A DNA stretch of 64,000 nt from Alkalilimnicola ehrlichii (GCF_003399765.1 NZ_NFZV01000003.1:124001-188000); one strand, 5' to 3'. Positions 33,036-42,534 are shown, counted from the first letter of the stretch. Made by a program: numbers and translations. Notes: generated from the sequence alone by a model not told the origin.

Positions 33036-34636
33036 GTTTCGAGCGCCCACTGCTCGCCTGTTGTGGTTGCTACCGATGTGTCGCACCAGTCATCGAGTTG
33101 GAGCAGGTACAGTATTCTCGGAGCGATGCGGAGCGTAAACTCCAATCCGTAATCCGTTTGTAAGAGTGTACGTACACTGCGCGGGAATAGGTAGCCGGGT
33201 CTTAGCAACCGACGCCGCTTATGCTGCAATCCAATCGCCAAGCTATCGAGGCTTGCCCGCGCGGTATAGGCAAAGTTCTGTACGACCTCTCGCTTACCGT
33301 TGAAATAAGGTAGGTCGGCAAGGCGGGGGTAGGCGCGGGCGATAGTCTCCGTATGAAAGCGGTGGTCGAGCAGCTGCTCTGCCGGGATGCCGCGAAGGTG
33401 CGCGACAAGCTCTAGATCGAGGAATGGCGCATGTACCAAAGGGCCGCTAATCATGGCGAAGGGCGATAACGCAATTTTGCGCCGGGTACGATTGGCAAAG
33501 TAAAACGCGCCGACCGGGTTAGGTTGATCGGCATGGCGCTTGAGTTCGTTAGCGACGGCCTCCAGCGCCGGCTCCCGTGGCATACGGTCATACACGGGCT
33601 TGTTCAGGATGCGCGCTAACGTCTGCTCGAACGGCATCAGTTGCTCGGCCAAAGCGGTGAAACGCCCCGATCGCATCAGCCGAAGCTTATCCTCCGTTAG
33701 GAATAACCCAGCGGCCAGCACATCGCCACCGATTCCATCGTAGACAGTCGCATAGGTCCGGCTGAGATAATCGGTGGTTGGTAAGAACCAGCCATGCTCA
33801 TCGGCACAAAACTCGGTAAGGAGGTTTTTCCGGTACTCCTGCCTTAATCGGGATCGTGCTTGTGGGACTAAGTCGTGGGGTAATCCTAAGCGACGACTGA
33901 GCGCTAATGCGGTGTCGCTCTCGTCGTGTTTCGCCAAGGGCGAGCCCTGCATCGTAACGCAGGTCGGGCGTTGGCCGGCGGTATAGAGTTCGAACAGGAT
34001 GTGGCGCGAATCCCGGCCACCGCTTAAGGGTACAGCGCAATCGTCGGTGGTCGGTAAACGACGGCGTATGCTTTGCCGGAACAACGCGATGAAGTCGTCG
34101 CTTAGCGTATTCCGCGGTGCCGTATTGAGCTCTACGGGCGGTTGCGGTCGTCGTTCGAGTGCCAGTTTTCCTGCCGCCCACGTTAACGTACTGGCAGGCG
34201 GTATCTGCTGAATCTTACTAAAAGGCGTGTCCTCGCCGAGAAAGAACCCCAGGCGCAGGAAAATGGCTAGTGCCGGATAGTTAAGCCTGTTTGGAGCGCC
34301 TAAGCGGATGAGCTGGAGGATAGAAGAAGAAACCAAAAGCCGGTGAGCGTCGTGATAGATAAACAGCGGCTGAAAGCCCAGGCGGTCGTTTTCCACCCGT
34401 AAGCGATGGCCGTCCCAATCCCAGCGTGCATAAACGCCGTTACCGTCAGGCCCTGCGATAGGCAGGCCGAGCGTGCAGGCACTTAAGCCGTCCCACGTGA
34501 CTTCTCCGTTATCCCAGCGTAGGTCGATGTAGGGCGCGGCCGGAGGGGCTGCATGCGAGCGGTACTGATAGCCACAAACGATTACCCAGCAGAACTGTGC
34601 TGCACTACTACTGGGGGTTTGGGGGTGCCTCTTCAA
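33032..34636 (-). CDS. Asparagine-synthase-like protein
   Basis: A 534-residue protein with a C-terminal ATP-pyrophosphatase domain: the PP-loop is PLSGGRDSRHILFEL (SGGxDS) near residue 203, followed by YDGIGGDVLAAG, typical of the AsnB synthase half. The N-terminal ~180 residues look like a degenerate Ntn-amidotransferase fold (RLGFQPLFIYHDAHRLLVSS, and IQQIPPAST) but there is no Cys at position 2, so ammonia from glutamine is not expected by the usual route. The frame begins at a TTG that overlaps the 3' end of the hydrolase gene; the real start is uncertain. It could transfer an amino group to a sugar or small metabolite; not asparagine synthesis proper. Confidence 0.75.
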   Translation of the reverse strand: MKRHPQTPSSSAAQFCWVIVCGYQYRSHAAPPAAPYIDLRWDNGEVTWDGLSACTLGLPIAGPDGNGVYARWDWDGHRLRVENDRLGFQPLFIYHDAHRLLVSSSILQLIRLGAPNRLNYPALAIFLRLGFFLGEDTPFSKIQQIPPASTLTWAAGKLALERRPQPPVELNTAPRNTLSDDFIALFRQSIRRRLPTTDDCAVPLSGGRDSRHILFELYTAGQRPTCVTMQGSPLAKHDESDTALALSRRLGLPHDLVPQARSRLRQEYRKNLLTEFCADEHGWFLPTTDYLSRTYATVYDGIGGDVLAAGLFLTEDKLRLMRSGRFTALAEQLMPFEQTLARILNKPVYDRMPREPALEAVANELKRHADQPNPVGAFYFANRTRRKIALSPFAMISGPLVHAPFLDLELVAHLRGIPAEQLLDHRFHTETIARAYPRLADLPYFNGKREVVQNFAYTARASLDSLAIGLQHKRRRLLRPGYLFPRSVRTLLQTDYGLEFTLRIAPRILYLLQLDDWCDTSVATTTGEQWALET

Positions 34637-35525
34637 TGGCCGCCGCCGACGATAAAAAATCCCGCAATATCACCATGTAATCATGGAAGCTGTCGTGGTG
34701 CATCCAGTGTCCGGCGTGAGGGAGTAGTGCGACTTGGGCGTTGGGGAAATGTCTTGCACGACCGTCTTTGGCCGGATTAGAAGCCCAGCTTTGGGCGCCA
34801 TAGACCAGTAAGGCGGGGCAGCTAATGCGGGCCCATAGGCTTTGAACTTCTTCCGGCTTTAGATCGACCGGCGGCCAGGAATGCACATAAGGGTCGAATT
34901 TCCACCGATAGTGCCCTGACGCGGCGCGTCTTAAGCCGTGGTAGGTCAAATGAGCGGCTTGTTCGCGGCTTAGGTGAGGGTTGGCCGCCTGCATGCGTTG
35001 GCAAGCCGCCTCGATCGACGGGTAATTGCGTGGTGTGCGGGTGGCAATACGATCTTGCTCCGTCACCCACTCCCGTAGCCGTTCGGCAGTAGAAATTCTT
35101 GCACGTTCGGCCAACAGTTTTGGAGAGGGTCCCAGGCCTTCCATGGAGACTATGCGCTGAACCCGCTCGGGATATATTCCGCTATAACGCAGCACGATAT
35201 TGCCGCCCAACGAGTGGCCAACCAGTGTTACGGGCGCTAGATCGCGTTGCTCGATGAGCTGGGCTAAGTCGTAGATATAGCCCGTCATGCCGTAGTGGCC
35301 GTCCGTCGTCCACTCGCTATCGCCATGTCCGCGCAGATCCGGGGCAATAATGCGCCAGTCTTCCCGGAGGGCATGGGCTACCCAGTCCCAGTTTCGGCAA
35401 TGGTCGCGCCCGCCATGGACAAGGATAAGCGGTGGTTTTTCCGGGTTGCCCCACTCGACGTAATGGAGCCGTAAGCGCTGCGAGGTGAAATAGTGGGAGC
35501 TTGGTTCGTGCGGTTTAAGTGTCAT
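34608..35525 (-). CDS. Alpha/beta-fold hydrolase
   Basis: A 305-residue hydrolase with the oxyanion/cap start LILVHGGRDHCRNWD (HGG), APDLRGHGDS, the nucleophile elbow GHSLGG (Ser about residue 105), and a late His in LPHAGHWMHHD near residue 282. An acidic residue is expected after CPALLVYG. These are the features of epoxide-hydrolase/haloperoxidase-like esterases; the substrate is unknown. It is the first gene of a three-gene overlapping run with the asparagine-synthase-like and DUF3565 genes. Confidence 0.85.
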   Translation of the reverse strand: MTLKPHEPSSHYFTSQRLRLHYVEWGNPEKPPLILVHGGRDHCRNWDWVAHALREDWRIIAPDLRGHGDSEWTTDGHYGMTGYIYDLAQLIEQRDLAPVTLVGHSLGGNIVLRYSGIYPERVQRIVSMEGLGPSPKLLAERARISTAERLREWVTEQDRIATRTPRNYPSIEAACQRMQAANPHLSREQAAHLTYHGLRRAASGHYRWKFDPYVHSWPPVDLKPEEVQSLWARISCPALLVYGAQSWASNPAKDGRARHFPNAQVALLPHAGHWMHHDSFHDYMVILRDFLSSAAAIEEAPPNPQ

Positions 35526-35603
35526 CCCCGACGCCTCCCCACATTGAGTGTGCGGTCGAAAGCGGGCGAGAACGCACCGCGCCCTCGCCCGCGTATCGTC
35601 CCT

Positions 35604-36056
35604 TTAGGCCCGGAAGGTGCCTGTATTGTCGTCGTTGTTGCGCGGCCTGTCGCTTGGGCTCTGCGACTGCCCCGCCCCGCTTTGGCCCCCAAGGAACAAG
35701 CTAACCGCGTGCTCGTTATTGTGAGCGGTAATCAGGCCTTGTTTCGTATAGCCGCGTTTTATGAGGTCTTCCTCCAGCCAGCGATTCGCCTGTGTAGCGA
35801 CGAAGACATGGAAACCCAGCGACGCAAAACTGATGAGCATGGATATGACAAGATACGTCTCGTAGTCGGTAGACGAGATCAGAATGACATCCAGCACCCA
35901 GGTGACGACCATAAGCCCGATATAAACCCCTAAGAGCCACCAGAGCTGCTTGACGATAGCCCAGATAATACCGAAGAAGAATGACGGGAAGGAAAAGCCG
36001 AGCTTAATGGCTTTAGCACCTTTCTCCGGGTGTGTGTATACGTGAAAAGCTTTCAT
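35604..36056 (-). CDS. DUF2628 membrane protein (copy 1)
   Basis: The 150-residue protein has the DUF2628 start MKAFHVYTHPEKGAKAIKLG, then FFFGIIWAIVKQLWW, and about two or three hydrophobic helices (residues ~25-100), followed by NRWLEEDLIKRGY and a hydrophilic C-terminal tail rich in Ser, Gly and Asn. DUF2628 proteins are small inner-membrane proteins of unknown role. A second, related gene lies just upstream at 36299-36708 on the same strand, pointing to a local duplication. Confidence 0.8.
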   Translation of the reverse strand: MKAFHVYTHPEKGAKAIKLGFSFPSFFFGIIWAIVKQLWWLLGVYIGLMVVTWVLDVILISSTDYETYLVISMLISFASLGFHVFVATQANRWLEEDLIKRGYTKQGLITAHNNEHAVSLFLGGQSGAGQSQSPSDRPRNNDDNTGTFRA

Positions 36057-36298
36057 GATGCACCCATGTTAATCAGCGGTTGGGTTTGGGCATACTTTCG
36101 CGGACTGCTGAAAAACCTGTGGCGAGCGTTAGCGCCCGCTGTCGGGCAAGGGCGGTTTGGCCAACGTCGTTACGCATTTTTGAGCAGCTCTGTTAGCAAA
36201 GTGCCAAGGACGGTTGCGCCATCGACCTCGATACTCTGCGAGAGCCAGCGGCGGGAACGTATTCCTGCCGCTGCCATACTTGCTTTACTACTCCAGCT

Positions 36299-36708
36299 TT
36301 AGGCTTGGGTCACCGAGCTGTTGCTTTGACCTTGTTGGTTAACGAACTCGCTAATGGCGTGATCGTTATTCACGGCTTCGAGGCGACCGACGTCGGTGTA
36401 GCCTTTCTTCCGCAGGTTATCTTCCACCCAGCTATTGCCGCGCATACCGACAAAGATCGCAATACCAATGCCGACCAAGTTTAGTAGCATGTCGATTGCG
36501 AGATAGGCATCGTAGCTGATTCCCGATTCGACCAGGATGATATCGAACACGACCATAAACGCAATCAGGCCGACAAACACCCCACCAACCACCATAGGCC
36601 TTTGATTGCCGCCCAGATGATTCCGAAGAAGAAACCGGGCCAGGAGAAGCCGACCTTAACCGCTTTATGGCCATGATGCGGATGGTGGAACATATTAAAG
36701 GTTTTCAT
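36299..36708 (-). CDS. DUF2628 membrane protein (copy 2, frameshifted)
   Basis: A second DUF2628 gene starting at the ATG at 36708 (MKTFNMFHHPHHGHKAVKVG, then FFFGIIWAAIKGLWW). As sequenced the frame stops early, but one added base in the C-run 36580-36583 (G-run in the coding strand) joins it to the downstream frame (VFVGLIAFMVVFDIILVES, NSWVEDNLRKKGYTDVGRLE), giving 136 residues. Both halves match copy 1 in order and spacing. The simplest reading is a homopolymer base-calling error. Confidence 0.75.
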
Positions 36709-36996
36709 GGTTACCCCCCATAGGTGAAAAATACAAGCTGGTCGCCAGCCCCCTTTTTCTTTACCCGTGTGCTCTGAGTGCTACAGCGCTTCTTTTTTGT
36801 TGCTGCAAGGCAGATCGGATGCGTGCGCTTAGACTAAAGCCAAAGTACCGAACGGCTATACTACCCGGACTACGCCAGGACGGATAAAGCGGGCGCAGAA
36901 CCGCGTATAGTAGATATAGGTTAACTCATAATCAATCTTATAGAAGAATATTGAATCACATTTTGCTATCGGCTCGTCCCGAGCGATTGCGGGTGC

Positions 36997-37761
36997 TCAT
37001 AGGCGATAGGTAAATGCGGCGATCCCTGACCAGCGGTGGCCGGAGTCGATGATTGGGCTATCTTGGATATTACTGTCGAGCCACTCGTGCTCGATGCGAA
37101 TAAACCAGCCGGTTCGGCCTTCCGAGCGTTGAATTAAGCTGATTGCCATACTCGGGTTGAGCGACGAGCCAGGCTCATAGGCCGGCCTATCCGGTCCGAT
37201 CTCGTTAGTTCTCACGCCGTAGTAATAGTTGGCAAATTCAGCCGACTGCCAATTGGCACCGACGCTGCTAAGGACGACCCAGTCTCCGATCAGCCAGGGG
37301 ACGGTTACGCTAGCGCGGACTTCCTGCCCGCTATGCTGGCTAAGGAGGTCGCCGGAGACATCGAGCGAGCCGCGTAGCCAGCGCGGTCCGGCAGATATGC
37401 CGACGCCGGCTTCCAGGGTGCGGCTGCGGTCCTTGGTTCCCTCGAGTACATCGGAATCGGAGGCGCGCCGACGTTGCATGCGCCCGCGCAAGTAGCCGCG
37501 GCCTTCGACCCCGTCCGCCAGTTCGGTTCGCAGGCCGGCGGCAAGGCCGCGCCAATAGAAGGTGCCGTTGTCGTAGCCGAGGAAAGGGATCGGTGTGATG
37601 TCGGTGCTGCTGTCTGGGTAGGGGCCCGTCGAGCCAACTGCTCCAATGCCTACCGACCAACCGCTGCCGCCCCGTGTCGGAGGCTGGTCGGCTATAGCGG
37701 TACCGCAATATGCTAGCGCCAAGGTATAGGCCGCTACGAGGCAGGTGCGTGCGCTCGCCAT
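36997..37761 (-). CDS. MipA/OmpV-family outer-membrane protein
   Basis: A 254-residue protein with a signal peptide (cleavage after AIA near residue 24) and a beta-barrel-rich mature part. MipA/OmpV patterns are visible: GWSVGIGAVGSTGPYPDSST near the N-terminus, IPFLGYDNGTFYWRG, and FANYYYGVRTNEIGPDRPAY then LNPSMAISL, ending in an aromatic/Leu-Arg terminus (AFTYRL) typical of barrel proteins. MipA in E. coli scaffolds murein hydrolases; other members are porin-like. It stands alone between DUF2628 and the trehalose genes. Confidence 0.85.
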   Translation of the reverse strand: MASARTCLVAAYTLALAYCGTAIADQPPTRGGSGWSVGIGAVGSTGPYPDSSTDITPIPFLGYDNGTFYWRGLAAGLRTELADGVEGRGYLRGRMQRRRASDSDVLEGTKDRSRTLEAGVGISAGPRWLRGSLDVSGDLLSQHSGQEVRASVTVPWLIGDWVVLSSVGANWQSAEFANYYYGVRTNEIGPDRPAYEPGSSLNPSMAISLIQRSEGRTGWFIRIEHEWLDSNIQDSPIIDSGHRWSGIAAFTYRL

Positions 37762-37820
37762 CTCGGTCGATTCCTTTTGTTCGGTTTTGAGCCGACAGAT
37801 ATTATCAGCTTGAGGGCGCC

Positions 37821-40244
37821 CTAGTCTGCCTGTCGCCGGGGTAGCTGAAAGACTTTGCGCTCGCCGGGAAGTATCCGGTGCAGGGTGTCCTGCACACCGA
37901 CGAAGACTCCCTCCGTGTGCCCGCCGACTTGTACGCTGAGTTGGTTTTTCTCGAACACGAGGTGCAGGGTTCGACCGCGGAAAGTCAGATGCATGCAGAG
38001 CCGGTCGACTTCGTGAGGCAATTGCGGTTTGAGCCAGAGTGCCTCGTCACGTACTTCAAGGCCGGTATAGCAGCGGAAGATCAGGTCGATGGTACCCGCC
38101 ATAGCACCCAAATGAATGCCCTCCCGTGTCGTGCTGCCGGCGGTTCCGTTGTAGTCGGTTCGCAGCGATTCTTGGAAAAGATCCCAGGATTGGGCGCGGT
38201 GGGTGCGACTGAGCACCCAGGCGTGTACCACCCGGCTGAGACTAGAGCCGTGACTCGTGCGCGCTTGGTAATAGGCCACGTTATCCGGTATCCATTCGCT
38301 TTCGAAGACATAGCCGAGGTAGGCAAAGTTCTCCTGTAATTGCTCTGCGGAGAAAAGGTAGAAGAGCATAAGTACGTCGGCTTGCTTCGATAGCTTATAG
38401 CGGTTGGGCGTATCGCCTTCCGCTTCTAATATCCGGTCCAGACGGTGTATGTCCCCATACCGTTCCCGATACGTTTTCCACTCGAACTCGGCTAAAGATT
38501 CGTAGCCTTGAAATTGACTGATAATACGGCCGTTATGAAAATCGACGCGCAGACGACGACTGACGCTCTTCCAATGTGCCAGCTCGTTTTCCTCAAGATC
38601 GAGTTGGGCTCGCAGTGTCTTATTGACCTCTTGCGGTAACTGTTCGAGCAGGGTCAGCGCTTGTCGTAAAACCCAGGATGCCATCACGTTGGTATAGGCA
38701 TTGTTATCAATGCCCCGCGGTGGGTTGTCTTCCGGGTAGCCTTCGTGAAACTCATCCGGCCCCATGACGCCCTTTATCTCGTAGCGGCCGTTTACCGGAT
38801 TATACTTTGCCAAATCGGCCCAGAAGCGGGCGATTTCAAGTAGCATTTCGCTACCGTAGGCGAGCATGAACTCGTGATCGTCGGTGGTCTCATAGTAATG
38901 CCAAATGTTATAGGCGATGGCGAGGCTTACGTGTCGTTGTCGATGGCTATTGTCCGGCAACCAGCGGCCCGATTGCGGGTTTAAATGCATGTGCTGCGTT
39001 TCTTCGCGTCCGTTGCTGCCGCTTTGCCACGGATAGAGGGCGCCCTTATAGCCCACTGTACGGGCTTCTTGACGCGCTCGATCGAGTCGATACCAGCGGT
39101 ACATGAGCGCCGCCAGCGTGACTTCCGGCATGCGATAGGTCAGCGTCGGCAGAATAAACAATTCGTCCCAGAACACATGCCCGCGATAGGCTTCACCATG
39201 GAGGCCGCGTGCCGGAATGCCGGCATCGACGTGTTGCAAATTAGGCGAGGCGACCGCGAGCAGGTGGTAGATATGCAGCCTAAGCAGGCGCATACACTCT
39301 GTGTTGCCGGGACAGCTGCGGAGCTTTAGTTCCAGATCGAAGCGCCGCCAGAGTTGAGTCCAGGCGCGGGCGTGGCTACGCAGTAAGCTTGCAAAGTCGC
39401 CGGCGGTGCGTACCGCCTCTTTTGCTTCCAAAGCCGGTGCGGAGATGGCGCGGTCGCGCGCGCTATAGATTGCGATCACTTTCTCCGCTCGTACCTGTTC
39501 GCCTTTGCTAAGGCGTACCCGAAAATGGGCAGCTACATAGCCCGGTTGCGATGTGTTCGTGCCGCGCGTCGCTGTCTCGCTCCCGTTATGAAAAAGCCGT
39601 GTTCTTGCCGCCTGCGCAAGGCGAATATGAGACGCTCGCGTCTCCACTTCCAATACCAAGGGCTGACCGTGTTCCGCCGTTGTCGCAAGCGGTCGCAGAT
39701 GGTTACCGTTAAGCGCCCGATAACGCTCCACGCCGGCATTGACGATTCGACCGTCCAACGCGGACTGAAACTCGACGATGCCGGACCAGTTCTCGGCCGT
39801 TACCGTTATCTCCTGGGCGGCGAGATGAATAGCGCTAGCGTGCACGAGCCGTCGGCTTTCGACGCGACAAATACGGCCTGCGGCGTCCCGAAACCGTATC
39901 CGTCGGCGCAGGATGCCCTGCCGTAAGTCAAGCCGTTGTCGATAATGCAGCAGCTCGACGTGCCCAGGGTGAAACCACGGCCCCCGCTCGATCCGAAAGC
40001 GCAAGGGTAACCAGTTGGGGAGGTTGACAAGATCTTCGTTCTCGACCGTGCGTCCGGCCACTTGACTGGATAAACGGTCGTAACAGCCCGCAAGATACGT
40101 GCCTGGGTAGTGGATGTCATTCGCCTCGCTTTCTTCGCCTGCGCCGCGGGTGGCGAAGTACGCATTGCCCAGGGTGCACAAGGCTTCCCGTAGGCCTTCC
40201 TGCTCCGGTTGCCAGCCGTCGTAGTTAAGTGCCCAAGAACTCAT
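37821..40244 (-). CDS. GH65 family phosphorylase (trehalose/maltose/kojibiose type)
   Basis: This 807-residue enzyme is a glycoside hydrolase family 65 member. The N-terminal beta-sandwich begins with ALNYDGWQPEQEGLREALCT, LGNAYFATRGAGEE and YPGTYLAGCYDR; the (alpha/alpha)6 barrel has HVFWDELFILPTLTY and PWQSGSNGREETQHMHLN, and the catalytic acid lies in GVMGPDEFHEGYP (Glu). Such enzymes phosphorolyse alpha-linked disaccharides to beta-glucose-1-phosphate. Its start overlaps the stop of the HAD-TPP fusion gene (ATGA), so the two are coupled; a beta-phosphoglucomutase partner there supports phosphorolysis rather than hydrolysis. Substrate is probably trehalose, by context only. Confidence 0.88.
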   Translation of the reverse strand: MSSWALNYDGWQPEQEGLREALCTLGNAYFATRGAGEESEANDIHYPGTYLAGCYDRLSSQVAGRTVENEDLVNLPNWLPLRFRIERGPWFHPGHVELLHYRQRLDLRQGILRRRIRFRDAAGRICRVESRRLVHASAIHLAAQEITVTAENWSGIVEFQSALDGRIVNAGVERYRALNGNHLRPLATTAEHGQPLVLEVETRASHIRLAQAARTRLFHNGSETATRGTNTSQPGYVAAHFRVRLSKGEQVRAEKVIAIYSARDRAISAPALEAKEAVRTAGDFASLLRSHARAWTQLWRRFDLELKLRSCPGNTECMRLLRLHIYHLLAVASPNLQHVDAGIPARGLHGEAYRGHVFWDELFILPTLTYRMPEVTLAALMYRWYRLDRARQEARTVGYKGALYPWQSGSNGREETQHMHLNPQSGRWLPDNSHRQRHVSLAIAYNIWHYYETTDDHEFMLAYGSEMLLEIARFWADLAKYNPVNGRYEIKGVMGPDEFHEGYPEDNPPRGIDNNAYTNVMASWVLRQALTLLEQLPQEVNKTLRAQLDLEENELAHWKSVSRRLRVDFHNGRIISQFQGYESLAEFEWKTYRERYGDIHRLDRILEAEGDTPNRYKLSKQADVLMLFYLFSAEQLQENFAYLGYVFESEWIPDNVAYYQARTSHGSSLSRVVHAWVLSRTHRAQSWDLFQESLRTDYNGTAGSTTREGIHLGAMAGTIDLIFRCYTGLEVRDEALWLKPQLPHEVDRLCMHLTFRGRTLHLVFEKNQLSVQVGGHTEGVFVGVQDTLHRILPGERKVFQLPRRQAD

Positions 40245-41770
40245 AGGCGTGCCTCGTTTTCAAGTCGGTCCGCCAGTCTCGCTAGAAAGGCGCGTACCGC
40301 AGTAGTATCGGGCAGGGTGCTATCGGCATAGGTGCCGCGGTCGCTTCGATCTCGTACCAGAATGCTGTGGCCGATGCCTTGCAGGATGCGGAATGCGTCT
40401 TCGTCCGTAAGGTCGTCGCCGATGTAGATCGGGTAATGGCGGGCTGCGGGGTCAAGCGCTTGTAGCAACCACTCGACGGCACGGCCTTTGTTCCAGTCGA
40501 TCCCCGGCAAGAATTCCAGGACTTCCTTGCCGGGGGTGGTCCGTAGCTCGCAAAACCCATTCTTCAAGGCCTTCAAAATGGTTTGCACCCGCGGCCGATC
40601 GGCGGCAGCCACGCGGCGATAATGCACCGCAATGGAGAAACGTTTGCGCTCGAACTGTACGCCCGGGGTACTACCTAGGGCTTCTTGCAGCCGGGCGTGT
40701 AATTGATTCAGCAAAGGCAGGTGCCGCTCGGCAATCGCTTGCTCGTAGCGCCGGCCATCGGCCGTCACGACTTCAAAGCCGTGGCTCCCGGCGTAAGCTA
40801 GCGTGTCGAGCCCGACAAAGTCCTGTACCACCGGTACGTCGCGTCCGCTGACGATGGCAACCGGACAGTAACGCGCTAGCCGTTCCAGTTCGGCCCGCAT
40901 GGTGGGGGCTAAAGCCGCATCCTCGGGGCGTGCTACGATCGGGGTCAGTGTGCCGTCGTAATCCAGTAACAGAATCGGCGTCGTTGCTACCTTAAGACTC
41001 CGCAGCGCATCGGGTAGACGTTCTGCGGACTCGCGATGATAAACCTCCGTAATGTCGAGTTCCGCCAAATCCGGTACCGCAATATCGGCGCCCGCCCTTT
41101 CGAACGAGGCAAGTCGATCGGTGCGGCTTAAGCCCACGATCATGCCGAAACCGCCCGCTTTGCCGGCCGCGATTCCCGCTAGCGCATCTTCGACGATAGC
41201 GGTTTTGCCGGGAGCCGTCCCCAGCTCATCGCTTGCCAAGAGAAATGTATCCGGTGCCGGCTTGCCAGGCAGACCGTGCTTGGCGATTGTCTCGCCGTCG
41301 ACGTGAACGTCGAAATCGTCGATCAGGCCGGTTTTCTCCAGAATAAGCCGGCCGTTGCGACTGCTGGTGGCGACTGCCGTCTTGTACCCAAGCGCTCGCA
41401 ATAAACGTAAAACCCGTACGCTGGTACCGATTAAGTCCACGCCCCGATGTTCGAGTAACTCTAGGAAATAGGCCTGCTTGCGGCGGGCGATGCGGCGTAC
41501 CGCATGTGTGGTTATGGGAATGCCCCGCGCGTGGAAGAACGCTCGTATGCCTTCCTCGCGCGGTTTGCCGTCGACATGACGGCGATAGTCTTCTTCGATG
41601 TCAAAGCATGCTTGTTCCGGCGTGTGCTCCGTCAACCATTCGTCGAAGCTACGCTGCCACGCATTAGCGTGCACAGAGGCCGTATCGGTGAGCACGCCGT
41701 CGAGGTCGAATATCACCGCATCAAAGTGCTGCCGAGAGAGCGCAACGGTTGCCGGTTCGGTTCTTAGCAT
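40241..41770 (-). CDS. otsB: Beta-phosphoglucomutase-like HAD / trehalose-6-phosphate phosphatase fusion
   Basis: A 509-residue fusion. Residues ~10-240 are a beta-PGM-type HAD: VIFDLDGVLTDTASVHANAW (nucleophile DxD), a cap with Arg/Lys, AVATSSRNGRL, and GKPAPDTFLLA, IVEDALAGIAAG. Residues ~265-509 are a trehalose-6-phosphate phosphatase (OtsB): LLLDYDGTLTPIVARPEDA, VAIVSGRDVPVVQDFVG, FERKRFSIAVHYR and YIGDDLTDEDAFRIL. With GH65 it could convert trehalose to glucose plus glucose-6-phosphate, or dephosphorylate T6P. The same three domains are fused in Mycobacterium OtsB1 (Rv2006). The ATG at 41770 fits the domain start; frame upstream to 41950 is unlikely. Confidence 0.9.
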   Translation of the reverse strand: MLRTEPATVALSRQHFDAVIFDLDGVLTDTASVHANAWQRSFDEWLTEHTPEQACFDIEEDYRRHVDGKPREEGIRAFFHARGIPITTHAVRRIARRKQAYFLELLEHRGVDLIGTSVRVLRLLRALGYKTAVATSSRNGRLILEKTGLIDDFDVHVDGETIAKHGLPGKPAPDTFLLASDELGTAPGKTAIVEDALAGIAAGKAGGFGMIVGLSRTDRLASFERAGADIAVPDLAELDITEVYHRESAERLPDALRSLKVATTPILLLDYDGTLTPIVARPEDAALAPTMRAELERLARYCPVAIVSGRDVPVVQDFVGLDTLAYAGSHGFEVVTADGRRYEQAIAERHLPLLNQLHARLQEALGSTPGVQFERKRFSIAVHYRRVAAADRPRVQTILKALKNGFCELRTTPGKEVLEFLPGIDWNKGRAVEWLLQALDPAARHYPIYIGDDLTDEDAFRILQGIGHSILVRDRSDRGTYADSTLPDTTAVRAFLARLADRLENEARL

Positions 41771-41906
41771 CTTCCGAGTCGGAGCAGTTCGTGTCCTTAG
41801 AAGACAGGTGGGGATTAGTTGAATATTGTTTAAATAGTAATTTGGCGGCTTTGGTTCGTGCCGAGCCGGCCGATAAAAAATAAGGTGTGTCAAGCAAGGG
41901 GAGATC

Positions 41907-42530
41907 ATGACAGCTGAGGAGGTGACGAGACTGAACCGCCGACCGGTCATGCTACGCTTAGCCGGTCGCGATGACGTTTCGGTACTAGCCGCTGCTATGG
42001 CGCGCGCGTTGGCACGAGACCCTTTGCTACGTTGGCTGGCGCCTGGGCAACGGCAGCGCGAACGCGTGTTGGCGGCGCATCTTAAACTAGCGGTGCCCTA
42101 TGAGACCGTCTTTAGCACCGGCAACCGCGAAGGCGCCGCCGTTTGGTTTCCGCCGGGTGCTTGGCGTACCAGTCTGCTCTCTCAGTTGGCGCGCCTACCG
42201 CAAATCGTCGGCAGTGTCGGGCTGAAGCAATTGCCGTTGCGAATGCATGGGTTGCAGGTTCTAGCCGCGCGACACCCTAGATTGCCGCATTACTACCTGG
42301 GCCAATTCGCAATCGACCCGGCCGTGCAAAACCGTGGTGTAGGGACCGCGTTATTAAAGCCGATGTTGCGTGTCTGCGACGGAGAGCAGGTTGGCGCCTA
42401 TCTGGAAACGGCCAATCGCGATGTGCTGCCGTTTTTTCTGCGCCACGGCTTCATGGTGACCGATACGGTGCAGCTGCCGGCCGGCGGTCCCAGCGTGTGG
42501 TTGATGTGGAGACCGCCGGCGGAGCCGTGA
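41907..42530 (+). CDS. GNAT-family N-acetyltransferase
   Basis: The 207-residue protein contains a GNAT fold: motif A is YYLGQFAIDPAVQNRGVGTALL near residues 132-152 (Q-x-x-G-x-G/A pattern QNRGVG), and GAYLETANRDVLPFFLRHGF follows with the typical C-terminal acceptor segment. A purine-rich ribosome site (AAGGGGAG) precedes the ATG. It is divergent from the trehalose genes and convergent with the PEP-CTERM gene. Substrate is unknown. Confidence 0.85.
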   Translation: MTAEEVTRLNRRPVMLRLAGRDDVSVLAAAMARALARDPLLRWLAPGQRQRERVLAAHLKLAVPYETVFSTGNREGAAVWFPPGAWRTSLLSQLARLPQIVGSVGLKQLPLRMHGLQVLAARHPRLPHYYLGQFAIDPAVQNRGVGTALLKPMLRVCDGEQVGAYLETANRDVLPFFLRHGFMVTDTVQLPAGGPSVWLMWRPPAEP

Positions 42531-42534
42531 GTGC

